Source: Planctomycetota bacterium
GTDB taxonomy: Bacteria > Planctomycetota > UBA1135 > UBA2386
Assembly (NCBI GenBank): GCA_947444055.1
Contig: CANEYR010000004.1
Span: forward strand, 1-39,819
Direction: 5' to 3'
Length of the DNA stretch: 39,819 bases
Shown one piece after another: positions 10,346 through 17,746 of this stretch. The notes under the pieces are model-generated. The model was not told the DNA's origin, did no database searches, and saw only the letters and a list, made by a program, of their open reading frames with translations. Each line of letters begins with the position of its first letter. Position 1 is the stretch's first letter. A program made the translations under genes and the position numbers.

Positions 10346-11370
10346 AGACTGCATGGTTGTTGACGTTGTTGCTGACGAGCCCTGGTGGCGAACGAGAACG
10401 TGGCCTGCTGCTCTATCGCGACGGCAAGTACGCGGAGGCGGCGGTGGCGTTCCGGGCGGCCATCGAGCACGACGGCGAGTCGGCGGAGTTGCAATGGAAC
10501 CTGGCACTCGCCAGCTGGCGAGCCGGTGATTTGGCGACCGCCGAGACCGCTGCTGAGAAGTACGCGGCGCTGACCAAGGACGCGCGCACCGATTTGCACG
10601 CCGGCCTGCTCGGGGCCGTTCGCCACGACGAAGCGAAGTTGATGGAAGCGAAGGCGGATGCCGTGGCGACGACGCCACCAGCACCCGATGCCGCGAGCCC
10701 ACCAGAGGATCCGTTGCCGTTGCTTGAGCAGGCGCTGCAGAAGGCGACGGCGGCGCGCGATCACTTCGTGCGCGGGGCGGAAGCCAAGGCGACGCCAGAG
10801 TTGCTGCGCAACCTGGAACGTTCGCTGCGCACGATCGACGAACTGCAGCAGAAGATCGACGAACTGACGAAGCAGCGCGAGCAGCAGCAGGACGACAAGA
10901 AAGAGGACAAGCAGGACGAGGACAAGAAAGACGACAAGCAAGAGCAGAAGCCTGGCGACGACAAGTCCGAGAAGGACGGCGAGCAGGACGGCGAGAAGCC
11001 GAAGCCGGAGCCGAAACCGGGCGACAAGTCGAACGAGCCGAAGCCCGACGAAAAGAACCAGAACGGCGGCGAAGAGAAGCCGGAACCAAAGCCGCAGGAC
11101 GGCAAAGCGAAGGACGGCAAGCCACAAGACAGCGAGAGCAAGCCGGAGCCGACGGGTCCGCCGGAGCCCGGCAAAGAAGGTGAGCAGAAGCCGGAGCCAA
11201 AGCCTGCCGAGCCACGCAAGGACGCGCCAGGCGAGAACGCTGAGGGCAAGGAGCTGACCTCCGAGCAGGCGCAGCGTTTGCTCGAACAGTTGCGCGAGCT
11301 GGATGACAAGCAGAAGGCGATTCGGGCGCGGGCGAAGTCTGGGCGGCGAGCTGTGGAGCGCGACTGGTGA
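10342..11370 (+). CDS. batC: BatC-type TPR protein with a long Lys/Glu/Asp/Pro-rich region
   Basis: 342 residues. An N-terminal signal-like stretch (MKTAWLLTLLLTSPGG) leads into TPR-type helices at about residues 20-100 (GLLLYRDGKYAEAAVAFRAA). A coiled-coil segment at about 150-185 is followed by some 120 residues of charged low-complexity sequence in which KPEPKP recurs. The tail keeps the BatC signature (LLEQLRELDDKQKAI ... ERDW). BatC is thought to be a periplasmic scaffold for BatA/BatB. The low-complexity linker is longer than I expect for the family. The stop overlaps the GTG of batD. Confidence 0.85.
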   Translation: MKTAWLLTLLLTSPGGERERGLLLYRDGKYAEAAVAFRAAIEHDGESAELQWNLALASWRAGDLATAETAAEKYAALTKDARTDLHAGLLGAVRHDEAKLMEAKADAVATTPPAPDAASPPEDPLPLLEQALQKATAARDHFVRGAEAKATPELLRNLERSLRTIDELQQKIDELTKQREQQQDDKKEDKQDEDKKDDKQEQKPGDDKSEKDGEQDGEKPKPEPKPGDKSNEPKPDEKNQNGGEEKPEPKPQDGKAKDGKPQDSESKPEPTGPPEPGKEGEQKPEPKPAEPRKDAPGENAEGKELTSEQAQRLLEQLRELDDKQKAIRARAKSGRRAVERDW

Positions 11371-13871
11371 GGATCGTGCGCGGGGTAGCCTTCGTGTTGG
11401 CCGTGCTGACGGCGAGTGCGGCGTTGGCGCAGGAGAAGCTCGTCGTCGCCGGACCCGAGCCCGCGACCCTGCGATTGGGCGATGTGGCGCGCGCCGAGAT
11501 TCGCATCACGGATCCCAAGGGCACGCCGCGCGCCTTCGAGTTGCCGCAGGTCGACGGCTTGCTCCTGCGGCTGGTGGGGCCGTCGCAACAGTCCGAGCAG
11601 ACCTGGAATGGTCGCAACCTGACGCAGCGCATGACTCTGACTTGGCAAGTCGAGATGCAACCGACGCGCGAGGGCACGTTCGTCGTGCCTTCGTTTGCGA
11701 TTTGGACCGGCAGCAAGGAGCAACCGACGCGCGAACTGCGGCTCGACGTCAAGAAGGACCTGCGCGGCGAAGAGCTTGGCTACCTCGATATCGCGGTTCT
11801 GCCGCTGCGCGTCTATGTGCACGAGCCGATCCGTGTGCACGTGGACGCCGGTGTGCAGCAGGGTCTGCGCCTGGTGCAAGGTCGCGCCAACAACGGCCAG
11901 ATCTACTACGACGTCGAAGTGCAGGCTGGTTGGCTCGATGAGTTTCCCGGTGGGGAACGCATCGAGACCGGGCCGGTGCAAGGCAATCAGGCGCTCATGG
12001 TGCGCGGCGGCAACACCCTGATTCCGGTTCTGCACAATGCCGACCACCAACGCGGCGGTGAGCGCTGGTTGCAGTTCTCGTTCGATTGCGCGTTCTTGCC
12101 AACGCGCATCGGCAAGATCGAGTTGCCGGCGCCGACCTTGCGGTACCACGTGATTCGCCGCGAAGGGCGCCAAGACGTGTTCGGCCTGTCTCGCGGCGGC
12201 TTGTCGGAGCAGTACTACGTGTATGGCAAGCCAGTCACGATCGAAGTGCTGCCGATCCCCGAGGTCGGGCGGCCGACGCCGTTCTACGGCGCCGTTGGCC
12301 GGTTCTCGATCGAGGCGGCGCTGGATCGCGAGAGTGTGCGCGTCGGCAGTTCGGTGAAGTTGACGCTGACGGTGCGTGGGCGCGGCAACCTCGAGTTCCT
12401 GCGGGTGCCCGCCCTCGATGCGCTGCCGTTGTTCCACAAACTTGGGCAGGCTGAGGCCAAGCGCGATGCCGACAAAGTGATCGTTACTTATGACTTGGCA
12501 CCGTTGTCGACCGACGTGCGCGAAGTGCCTGCGATCGATTGGAACTACTTCGACACGACGCCTGGGGTGGAGCAGTTCGTGCAGGTCTCGACGGCGGCGT
12601 TGCCGCTGCAAGTGCAGGCGCTCGTGAATGGCGAGACGCTGATGCCGCTGCCGGAGAGTGTGGTCAAAGCGGTGACGCCTGGAGTCGACGACATCTTCGA
12701 CTTGCCGACGCTCGATGGGGCGGCGGTGTTGGTTGTGGTGCCTGCCGGGTGGCTCGTGTGGTTGGTGCTGGTGGCGCCGTGGTTGCTCGTCGTGGTGGCG
12801 ATGTACGCCGTGCGCTGGCGGCGGCGGTTGGCGGCGGATGTCATTGGCCAGCGGGCTCGGCGGGCCGCGCGCGTGTGTGCGGAGGCCTTGCAGCGGGATG
12901 GCGACGCGCTCGCAGCGTTGGCGGCGTATCTCGGCGATCGCCTCGGGGTGCCGGCGGCGGCCACCATTGCACCGGATTTGCGCGAGCGCTTGCTAGCAGC
13001 TCGGCTCGATGAAGAACTGGTCGCGGCGGTGCTGCGGGTGATCGAACACGGTACTTCGGCTCGCTATGGCGGCGGTGCCACGTTGGCTGCTGACGCCGTG
13101 AAGGATCTGGTAACGCGACTTGAGGGACGGCGATTTGGCGTCAACGCCTTCTGGTTCGTGTGCCTGAGTGCTGGCTTGGCACTCGGCGGTCCGAGTGCGT
13201 CCGCGACGGCGCAGGCGGTCACGTCGTCAACGGATCCCGTCGCGCTGTATCGCACGGCCGACTACCGAGCTGCCGAGGCCGGCTTCGCGAAGGCCTTCGC
13301 CGCGACCGGCGACCGCCGACTCTGGCGCGCCCGCGGCAACTGCTTCGTCCGCCTGGACGACCTGCCACGCGCGTTGTGGGCGTTCGAGTGTGCGCGCTTG
13401 GCCTTGCCTCGCGACGAAGATCTGCTGGCCAACTTGCAGCTCGTTCGCCAGCGTTTGTCACTCGAGCCCGAAGACAGCGGCCTGATGGCGCAACTGCGGC
13501 GAGTCTCCGCGCGGTTCTCCGCTAGCGAGCAGATTGTTCTCGGTGGCGTCTGCATGACGATCGCTGCCCTTTGTCTGTTGCTGGGCTGGCGGCGCGTGGG
13601 CTGGCGGTGGGTGGGTGTGTTGGCTCTGTTGCCAGGTGGGTGGGTGGCGGTGGAACGGTTGGCGTTGGCGGAGTGGCGTCAGGTCGCGGCGATCGCGGTG
13701 CAGAAGCTGGCGATCGTGTCCGAGCCGCGGGTTGGCCTCGAGCCCGTAGCCACCGTTCGCCCAGGCGTCACGGTGACCGTGCTCGGCGGCAGCGATGGTG
13801 GGTTCGTGCGAGTGCAAGCAGGCGATCGAGTCGGCTACGTGGCGCGCGAGCAGCTTGCGGTCATCGAGTGA
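11367..13871 (+). CDS. batD: BatD-BatE fusion protein
   Basis: 834 residues from GTG at 11367. A signal peptide ends near ASAALAQ. The BatD-type tandem beta domains occupy about residues 23-450 (ITDPKGTPRAFELPQVDG; RESVRVGSSVKLTLTVRGRG). A membrane helix follows at about 453-483, then a cytoplasmic helical segment. After a further hydrophobic segment near 595 come TPR-like helices (about 620-700, LYRTADYRAAEAGFAKAFAA), two more membrane helices (about 720-765) and a C-terminal SH3-like domain (about 787-834, GGFVRVQAGDRVGYVAREQL). TPR plus SH3 is the BatE layout, so two normally separate Bat proteins are joined here. There is no frameshift or stop within the join. Confidence 0.85.
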   Translation: MRIVRGVAFVLAVLTASAALAQEKLVVAGPEPATLRLGDVARAEIRITDPKGTPRAFELPQVDGLLLRLVGPSQQSEQTWNGRNLTQRMTLTWQVEMQPTREGTFVVPSFAIWTGSKEQPTRELRLDVKKDLRGEELGYLDIAVLPLRVYVHEPIRVHVDAGVQQGLRLVQGRANNGQIYYDVEVQAGWLDEFPGGERIETGPVQGNQALMVRGGNTLIPVLHNADHQRGGERWLQFSFDCAFLPTRIGKIELPAPTLRYHVIRREGRQDVFGLSRGGLSEQYYVYGKPVTIEVLPIPEVGRPTPFYGAVGRFSIEAALDRESVRVGSSVKLTLTVRGRGNLEFLRVPALDALPLFHKLGQAEAKRDADKVIVTYDLAPLSTDVREVPAIDWNYFDTTPGVEQFVQVSTAALPLQVQALVNGETLMPLPESVVKAVTPGVDDIFDLPTLDGAAVLVVVPAGWLVWLVLVAPWLLVVVAMYAVRWRRRLAADVIGQRARRAARVCAEALQRDGDALAALAAYLGDRLGVPAAATIAPDLRERLLAARLDEELVAAVLRVIEHGTSARYGGGATLAADAVKDLVTRLEGRRFGVNAFWFVCLSAGLALGGPSASATAQAVTSSTDPVALYRTADYRAAEAGFAKAFAATGDRRLWRARGNCFVRLDDLPRALWAFECARLALPRDEDLLANLQLVRQRLSLEPEDSGLMAQLRRVSARFSASEQIVLGGVCMTIAALCLLLGWRRVGWRWVGVLALLPGGWVAVERLALAEWRQVAAIAVQKLAIVSEPRVGLEPVATVRPGVTVTVLGGSDGGFVRVQAGDRVGYVAREQLAVIE

Positions 13872-13877
13872 CGGCAA

Positions 13878-13905
13878 GACTTACGAAGGGTGCGCTTGCT
13901 ACCGT
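13878..13905 (+). promoter_or_regulatory. Candidate extended -10 promoter for the channel/selenoprotein pair
   Basis: TACCGT at 13900-13905 is preceded by TGC. The 11 bases CGCTTGCTACC (13893-13903) are identical to those at the mraZ promoter. No good -35 is visible at the expected distance, so the call rests on the extended -10 and on that identity. Confidence 0.4.
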
Positions 13906-13930
13906 GGCGACCCCGGCTAGGTTCCCCTTC

Positions 13931-14848
13931 GTGTTGCTGCGCATAGTCACATCGGCGGCGTTGTTGGCGATTCCCGCGTTTGCCCAGGGCTCTGTGCTTG
14001 ATGTGGTGGATGGCGAGACGCTGTATGAGGGCGGTCGCCTGTTCAGTTGGGGCTTCGAGCTCGACCGCGAGGAAGTGCTGCGCAGCGGCGGCTCGCGGCT
14101 CGCCGACCCGAACGCGAGCCACAGCTATCGATTCACGTCCACGTTGGCCCTGCAATATGGGCTGCGCAACAATCTGCAGATCGGGGTCGCGGTGCCGTAT
14201 GTCGTCGACCAGAGCGAGTCGTTGCTCGACGAGACGTCATCGGCTGGCGTGGGGGACCTCGAGTTGCTCGGCAAATGGCGCTTCTATCGTTGGGATGCGC
14301 GCGGGGTGTCGATCAACACCTCGCTGATCACCTCCCTGTCGCTGCCGACTGGCGAAGACGATCGCACCGAGAACGGCCTTGAGCTGGAGCCAGATGAACA
14401 ACTTGGCAGTGGCGGCATCGATCCGTCGTTTGGGCTGGCGATCACGCCTGAGCCGGGCCGCTGGCGATTCAATGCGGCGATCCTGCATCAGGTGCGCACC
14501 GACACCGATGGCGACCACGACCGCCTCGGTTCGTCGTGGTTTGCCGAGCTCGCGATCGGCAACCGCTTCTGGCTCGAGGCGTATCCCGGCCCGTTTATGC
14601 GCGCCGATGTGTTTGTGCACTGGTTTGACGAAGCACGCGACCACGTTGGCGGCGCCTTCGTGCTCAACAGCGGCGGGGGTTTTAGCTCCGGCGGCGAACG
14701 CGTCACCGCGGGCGCCAAGTGGGCATTCCGACCGCGGCCATCTTTGGACTTCCAACTCTCGGGGGAGGTGCCGATATGGCGCGACGTCAACGGCCCCCAG
14801 CTTGCCGATGATTGGTCTGTGCAGTTTTCTTTTGGCTACCGATTCTGA
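13931..14848 (+). CDS. Outer-membrane channel-like beta-barrel protein
   Basis: 305 residues if translation starts at GTG 13931, which gives a good signal peptide (MLLRIVTSAALLAIPAFAQG). TTG 13934 is an alternative. The mature part is rich in alternating, aromatic-ended strands and contains SAGVGDLELLGKWRFY, close to the signature of the MetA-pathway phenol degradation/transporter-like outer-membrane family (Pfam Phenol_MetA_deg). The C-terminus ends in a phenylalanine (FSFGYRF), as outer-membrane barrels do. It is followed after 5 bases by the dual-UGA gene, suggesting a functional pair. Its substrate is unknown. Confidence 0.8.
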   Translation: MLLRIVTSAALLAIPAFAQGSVLDVVDGETLYEGGRLFSWGFELDREEVLRSGGSRLADPNASHSYRFTSTLALQYGLRNNLQIGVAVPYVVDQSESLLDETSSAGVGDLELLGKWRFYRWDARGVSINTSLITSLSLPTGEDDRTENGLELEPDEQLGSGGIDPSFGLAITPEPGRWRFNAAILHQVRTDTDGDHDRLGSSWFAELAIGNRFWLEAYPGPFMRADVFVHWFDEARDHVGGAFVLNSGGGFSSGGERVTAGAKWAFRPRPSLDFQLSGEVPIWRDVNGPQLADDWSVQFSFGYRF

Positions 14849-14853
14849 TCCTT

Positions 14854-15354
14854 ATGAAGCGATCCTTCCTTGTTGCGCTGTTCTTGATGGCTGGGGTGAG
14901 CACGGCGTGCTTGGCGCCGGGCGTCGACATCCATCCCGCACCCTCCGACTTCGCGTTCGTCGAGATCCAGCTGCAGGGTTGAACTTGAAGTGAGGAACTG
15001 CTGGGCCTGCAGCAGTTCTTCGAGAGCCGGTTCGGCTCTACCCCGCAAATCGACTTGGACCGTCAACTGTGTCGCGTGCGCATCGAACGGCCATTGCCGA
15101 TCGACTTGCGCGCGATTGCGGACGGCGTGATCAAGAACAACATGGGACTCGGTGGCCTGCAGCTGCGGGTGCGCGGCTCCATCGCGGACGGCAAGGCGAC
15201 CCTGATCGAGACCGGGCAAGTGCTGACCGTGAGCGGGGCGCCGCCGCGTTCCACAGCGCCATGGCAGTGGTTCGAAGCGAAAGAATTCGGGCTCGGCATG
15301 GCCGACGCGGTGCAGTGGTTGCGCGAGACGACGTTGCCGACGATCGCCCCCTGA
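14854..15354 (+). CDS. Putative exported HMA-like selenoprotein with two Sec codons (U-T-U)
   Basis: Reading ATG 14854 to TGA 15352-15354 gives 166 residues in one frame, interrupted only by TGA at 14980-14982 (residue 43) and 14986-14988 (residue 45). The N-terminus is a signal peptide (MKRSFLVALFLMAGVSTACL), possibly lipoprotein-like at Cys19. The core VEIQLQG-U-T-U-SEELLG, then QIDLDRQLCRVRIERPLPID, follows the strand-helix-strand-strand-helix order of heavy-metal-associated (HMA/MerP/Atx1-like) domains. The two UGAs fall where such domains have the M-T-C of their metal-binding loop; the second Cys is absent. A perfect hairpin sits just downstream. TGA is the ordinary stop elsewhere in the window, so a changed code is unlikely. 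Metal or selenium/thiol redox chemistry in the periplasm is inferred. A pseudogene is the main alternative. Confidence 0.68.
14995..15018 (+). promoter_or_regulatory. Candidate bacterial SECIS hairpin
   Basis: GAACTGCTG (14995-15003), loop GGCCTG (15004-15009) and CAGCAGTTC (15010-15018) form a perfect 9-bp stem with a 6-base loop that starts with GG. The loop begins 15 bases after the second UGA and 21 bases after the first. Bacterial SECIS elements are stem-loops just 3' of the UGA with a guanine at the start of a small loop, recognised by SelB, so spacing and loop fit. The bulged U seen in E. coli fdhF is absent. Confidence 0.65.
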
Positions 15355-15417
15355 TTCCGGAATCCGATGCGGCGCCGTGCGACATGCTGAAGCAGTAACG
15401 CGGCACGCCGGGCCGCC

Positions 15418-15633
15418 TCAGCCGAGGAACTTCTTGGCGCGCAAGCCGGTCAGCAACAGCACGGCGCCGAGCACCAAGAACACGCCGGCGACCAGCCACC
15501 GCAGCAGCCATTCGTTGAAGATCAGCAAGAGCCCGAAGCCAATCGCGCAGCTGCCGAGCACGAACAACAGGGTTGGCAGTTGGGTGGGGATCTGCGGCAT
15601 GCCCGGCAAGCCGCCCTTGAGCTTGAAGTCCAT
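15418..15633 (-). CDS. Small two-helix membrane protein, 71 aa
   Basis: Short gene starting at ATG 15633-15631, overlapping the TGA of the upstream acetyltransferase by one base. A polar start (MDFKLKGGLPGMPQIPTQLP) is followed by two hydrophobic segments (about 21-40, TLLFVLGSCAIGFGLLLIF; about 45-63, WLVAGVFLVLGAVLLLTG) and a basic tail (LRAKKFLG). I recognise no family. The one-base overlap suggests translational coupling with the GNAT gene. Confidence 0.7.
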   Translation of the reverse strand: MDFKLKGGLPGMPQIPTQLPTLLFVLGSCAIGFGLLLIFNEWLLRWLVAGVFLVLGAVLLLTGLRAKKFLG

Positions 15634-16766
15634 CAGCGAAGGTCTTTCTGGTAGATGCGATAGCGACGGTAGGTCTTGAAGCCCATCGTTTCCAAGGGCC
15701 CGAGCATGTCGCGGTTGTCCTCGAGGATCCAGCTTGCTTCGGCCGCACAGAAGCCGACCGCTTCGCTCTGCGTTGTCACTCGGTGCATCAACATCATGTC
15801 GATGCCAGCTCGTCGATACTCCGGCACGACGCCGAGGGTGAGGAAGCGGAGGTGGTGGGTCTGGCGCAGCGTGCGCAAGAAGGTCCACCAGCCGAACGGG
15901 AACAGTCGGCCGCGGCAAGCCTTGGTGGCGACGTTGGTGTCCGGCAGCGCGATCGCAAAGCCGATCGGTTGGCCGGCGACTTCGGCGATGTGCATCAGCG
16001 TCGGGTGCGCGACCCGTTTGAGGTCGCGCGCTTGCGCGAGGAACTCTTCGCGCCGCATCGGAGCGAAGCCCCAGTTGCGTTCCCAGATGCGTTCGTAGAG
16101 GTCCCAAAGGATCACGCATTCGGCGTCGAAGCGGCGCAGGTCGACACGCCGCATGGTCACCGCCGACCGCTTCTGCAGGTGCTCGACCAACCGGTCGATG
16201 CGCTTGCGGTCGAGGCCGCCGCTGGTGCCCCAAAGGGCCAGCAGGTCCTTCGCCTTCGTCAGTCCGGTGGCCTCTAACCAGTCGGCATAACACGGCGGGT
16301 TGTGCGGCATCATCATCACCGGCGGGCCGCCGGCGGTATCGATGCGCAGGCCGCAGCGGTGGTTGGTGGAGAGGTCGACAGGACCGCGCAGCGCGTCGGC
16401 ACCGCGCGCCTTGCACCATGTCGCCGCATGCTCGACCAGCGCTGCGGCAGTGGCCGCGTCCGTGGCTTCAAAGTGCCCGAAGAAGCCGATGCGGTCGCCG
16501 TGAAACTCGTCGTGCAGGTGATCGCGGCAGGTGCTGACGCGGCCGACACAGTGCTTGCCGCGGAACGCGGCGAACAGACCGACCTCGGCATGCTGGAAGA
16601 ACGGGTTCTTCTTCGGGTTCAGCTGCCAGGCTTCGGCGGCCGTCATCGGCGGCACGTAGTCCGGGTCCTTGGCGTAGAACGCTCGCTGCAGGTCGAGAAA
16701 GTGCTTTGGCTGCGGCATGGGACGAATCTCCAGCTCGGATCGCGGCTCTTTTGCGGGAGCGTTCAT
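15633..16766 (-). CDS. GNAT-superfamily N-acetyltransferase-like protein, 377 aa
   Basis: Starts at ATG 16766-16764 with an AAGG ribosome site nine bases upstream. The N-terminal region (PKHFLDLQRAFYAKDPDYVPP) and central region (LRGPVDLSTNHRCGLRIDTA) match a group of long conserved proteins with a C-terminal GNAT fold. The acetyl-CoA-binding turn is probably LGVVPEYRRAGIDMMLMHR at about residues 310-330, a relaxed version of the usual Q/R-x-x-G-x-G/A. The substrate is not known. It is divergent from the HEAT lipoprotein with only 18 bases between starts. Confidence 0.85.
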   Translation of the reverse strand: MNAPAKEPRSELEIRPMPQPKHFLDLQRAFYAKDPDYVPPMTAAEAWQLNPKKNPFFQHAEVGLFAAFRGKHCVGRVSTCRDHLHDEFHGDRIGFFGHFEATDAATAAALVEHAATWCKARGADALRGPVDLSTNHRCGLRIDTAGGPPVMMMPHNPPCYADWLEATGLTKAKDLLALWGTSGGLDRKRIDRLVEHLQKRSAVTMRRVDLRRFDAECVILWDLYERIWERNWGFAPMRREEFLAQARDLKRVAHPTLMHIAEVAGQPIGFAIALPDTNVATKACRGRLFPFGWWTFLRTLRQTHHLRFLTLGVVPEYRRAGIDMMLMHRVTTQSEAVGFCAAEASWILEDNRDMLGPLETMGFKTYRRYRIYQKDLR

Positions 16767-16784
16767 CTTGTTAGACCTTATGCG

Positions 16785-17720
16785 ATGCAACTGGGTGCTG
16801 CCACGAACCTGTGCGGCTCGGCCGCGGCGATTGCCTTCGGCTTGGCGCTGCTTGCCGCTTGCTCGAGCGCTCCGTATGAGCCGGGCAAGTTGTCGACGGA
16901 GCAAGTCGCGAAGTGCCGCGCCCTGGAAGCCGCCTACCGAACAAACTCTGCGGACTATCCGGCCTTGCGCGATGATTTGGCGCAGGATGGAACGGCGGCG
17001 GCTTGGCTGGTCCGCATGTTCGTGAGCGACTTGTTTGCCGTGCGCGAAGAGCGGCCGCTGACCGAAGACACGGAGTTCCTGCGCGCCGCGGCGCGCATCA
17101 CCAATCCAGTCGAAGTGCGCGCGCTGGCCGAGATCAAGGCGCTCGGTGCCGTGGCCGTGCCGACGTTGGTCGGCGACTTGTTGCAGCACGAGCAGCCGCA
17201 GCCGCGCGAGCTGGGCATCGAACTCTTGGGGCTGGTTGGGGCCCCGGCGGTGCCAAGGCTGCTCGACATTGTGCAGAACGGTGAGACCAAACATCGCCGC
17301 GCGGCCGCGCGGGCGCTGGGCCGCATCGGCGTCGATGGCCAGATCCTCGCGACGCTGCGCGAGTTGGTGAACGATTCCGACTACACGGTGCGCGCCGACG
17401 CGCTGCGCAGCCTGCGCGGTGGTGGCCTGCCCGCGCAGCAGTTGTTGATCGAGCGACTGCGTGGTGATGGGGATCCGTTCGTTCGGCGTGTCGCGGCAGA
17501 AACGCTGGGTCACTTCAAAGCCACCTCGACGGTCGTGGCGGTGGTCGACTACCTTGAGCGGTGCAAGCTTGAGCGCGACTATCCGGGCGAACAGGCAGCG
17601 CAGAAGAGCTTGCAGCGGCTCTCTGGCACCCGCTCGCCGCGCACCCCACAGGCCTGGCGCGTGTGGGGTGTCGAGGCCGGCGAGCTCGAACCGGGGAACC
17701 CTTCCACACAGGGGCGCTGA
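16785..17720 (+). CDS. HEAT-repeat lipoprotein, 311 aa
   Basis: The ATG at 16785 gives a lipoprotein signal with lipobox LAAC (Cys26), so the protein is probably lipid-anchored. From about residue 100 on there are at least four HEAT-type helical pairs (EVRALAEIKALGAVAVPTLV; HRRAAARALGRIGVDG; TVRADALRSLRGGG; FVRRVAAETLGHFKA). Such repeats bind other proteins; the partner is unknown. No clear ribosome site lies close to the ATG, and the divergent gene starts 18 bases away, so a leaderless or very short-leader message is possible. Confidence 0.85.
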   Translation: MQLGAATNLCGSAAAIAFGLALLAACSSAPYEPGKLSTEQVAKCRALEAAYRTNSADYPALRDDLAQDGTAAAWLVRMFVSDLFAVREERPLTEDTEFLRAAARITNPVEVRALAEIKALGAVAVPTLVGDLLQHEQPQPRELGIELLGLVGAPAVPRLLDIVQNGETKHRRAAARALGRIGVDGQILATLRELVNDSDYTVRADALRSLRGGGLPAQQLLIERLRGDGDPFVRRVAAETLGHFKATSTVVAVVDYLERCKLERDYPGEQAAQKSLQRLSGTRSPRTPQAWRVWGVEAGELEPGNPSTQGR

Positions 17721-17746
17721 GTCGCCACCTAAGCCATCACTCCTTC

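Noticed and set aside
10761-12611. 616-codon open frame on the minus strand opposite batC and batD
   Set aside because: It mirrors two well-supported genes; its protein is Arg/His/Gln-rich, then Ser/Gly/Phe low-complexity from the batC Lys/Glu repeats, with no domain. Long antisense frames are common at this base composition.
14854-14982. Reading the first part of the U-T-U gene as a complete 42-residue peptide, with a separate gene from about 15055
   Set aside because: The peptide would end inside an HMA-like first strand. The downstream part has only a TTG start at 15055 without a ribosome site, and the sequence from 14989 continues the same fold in the same frame.
14980-14988. Pseudogene or sequencing-error explanation of the two stops
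   Set aside because: Not fully excluded, but both stops are TGA, the frame is kept, coding continues for over 120 codons, and a SECIS-like hairpin is in place.
14980-14988. Genome-wide reassignment of TGA
   Set aside because: TGA is the ordinary stop of most genes in the window, including many ATGA overlaps.
16767-17513. Upstream extension of the acetyltransferase frame on the minus strand
   Set aside because: It overlaps the HEAT lipoprotein in antisense; the family-like protein begins at 16766 with its own ribosome site.
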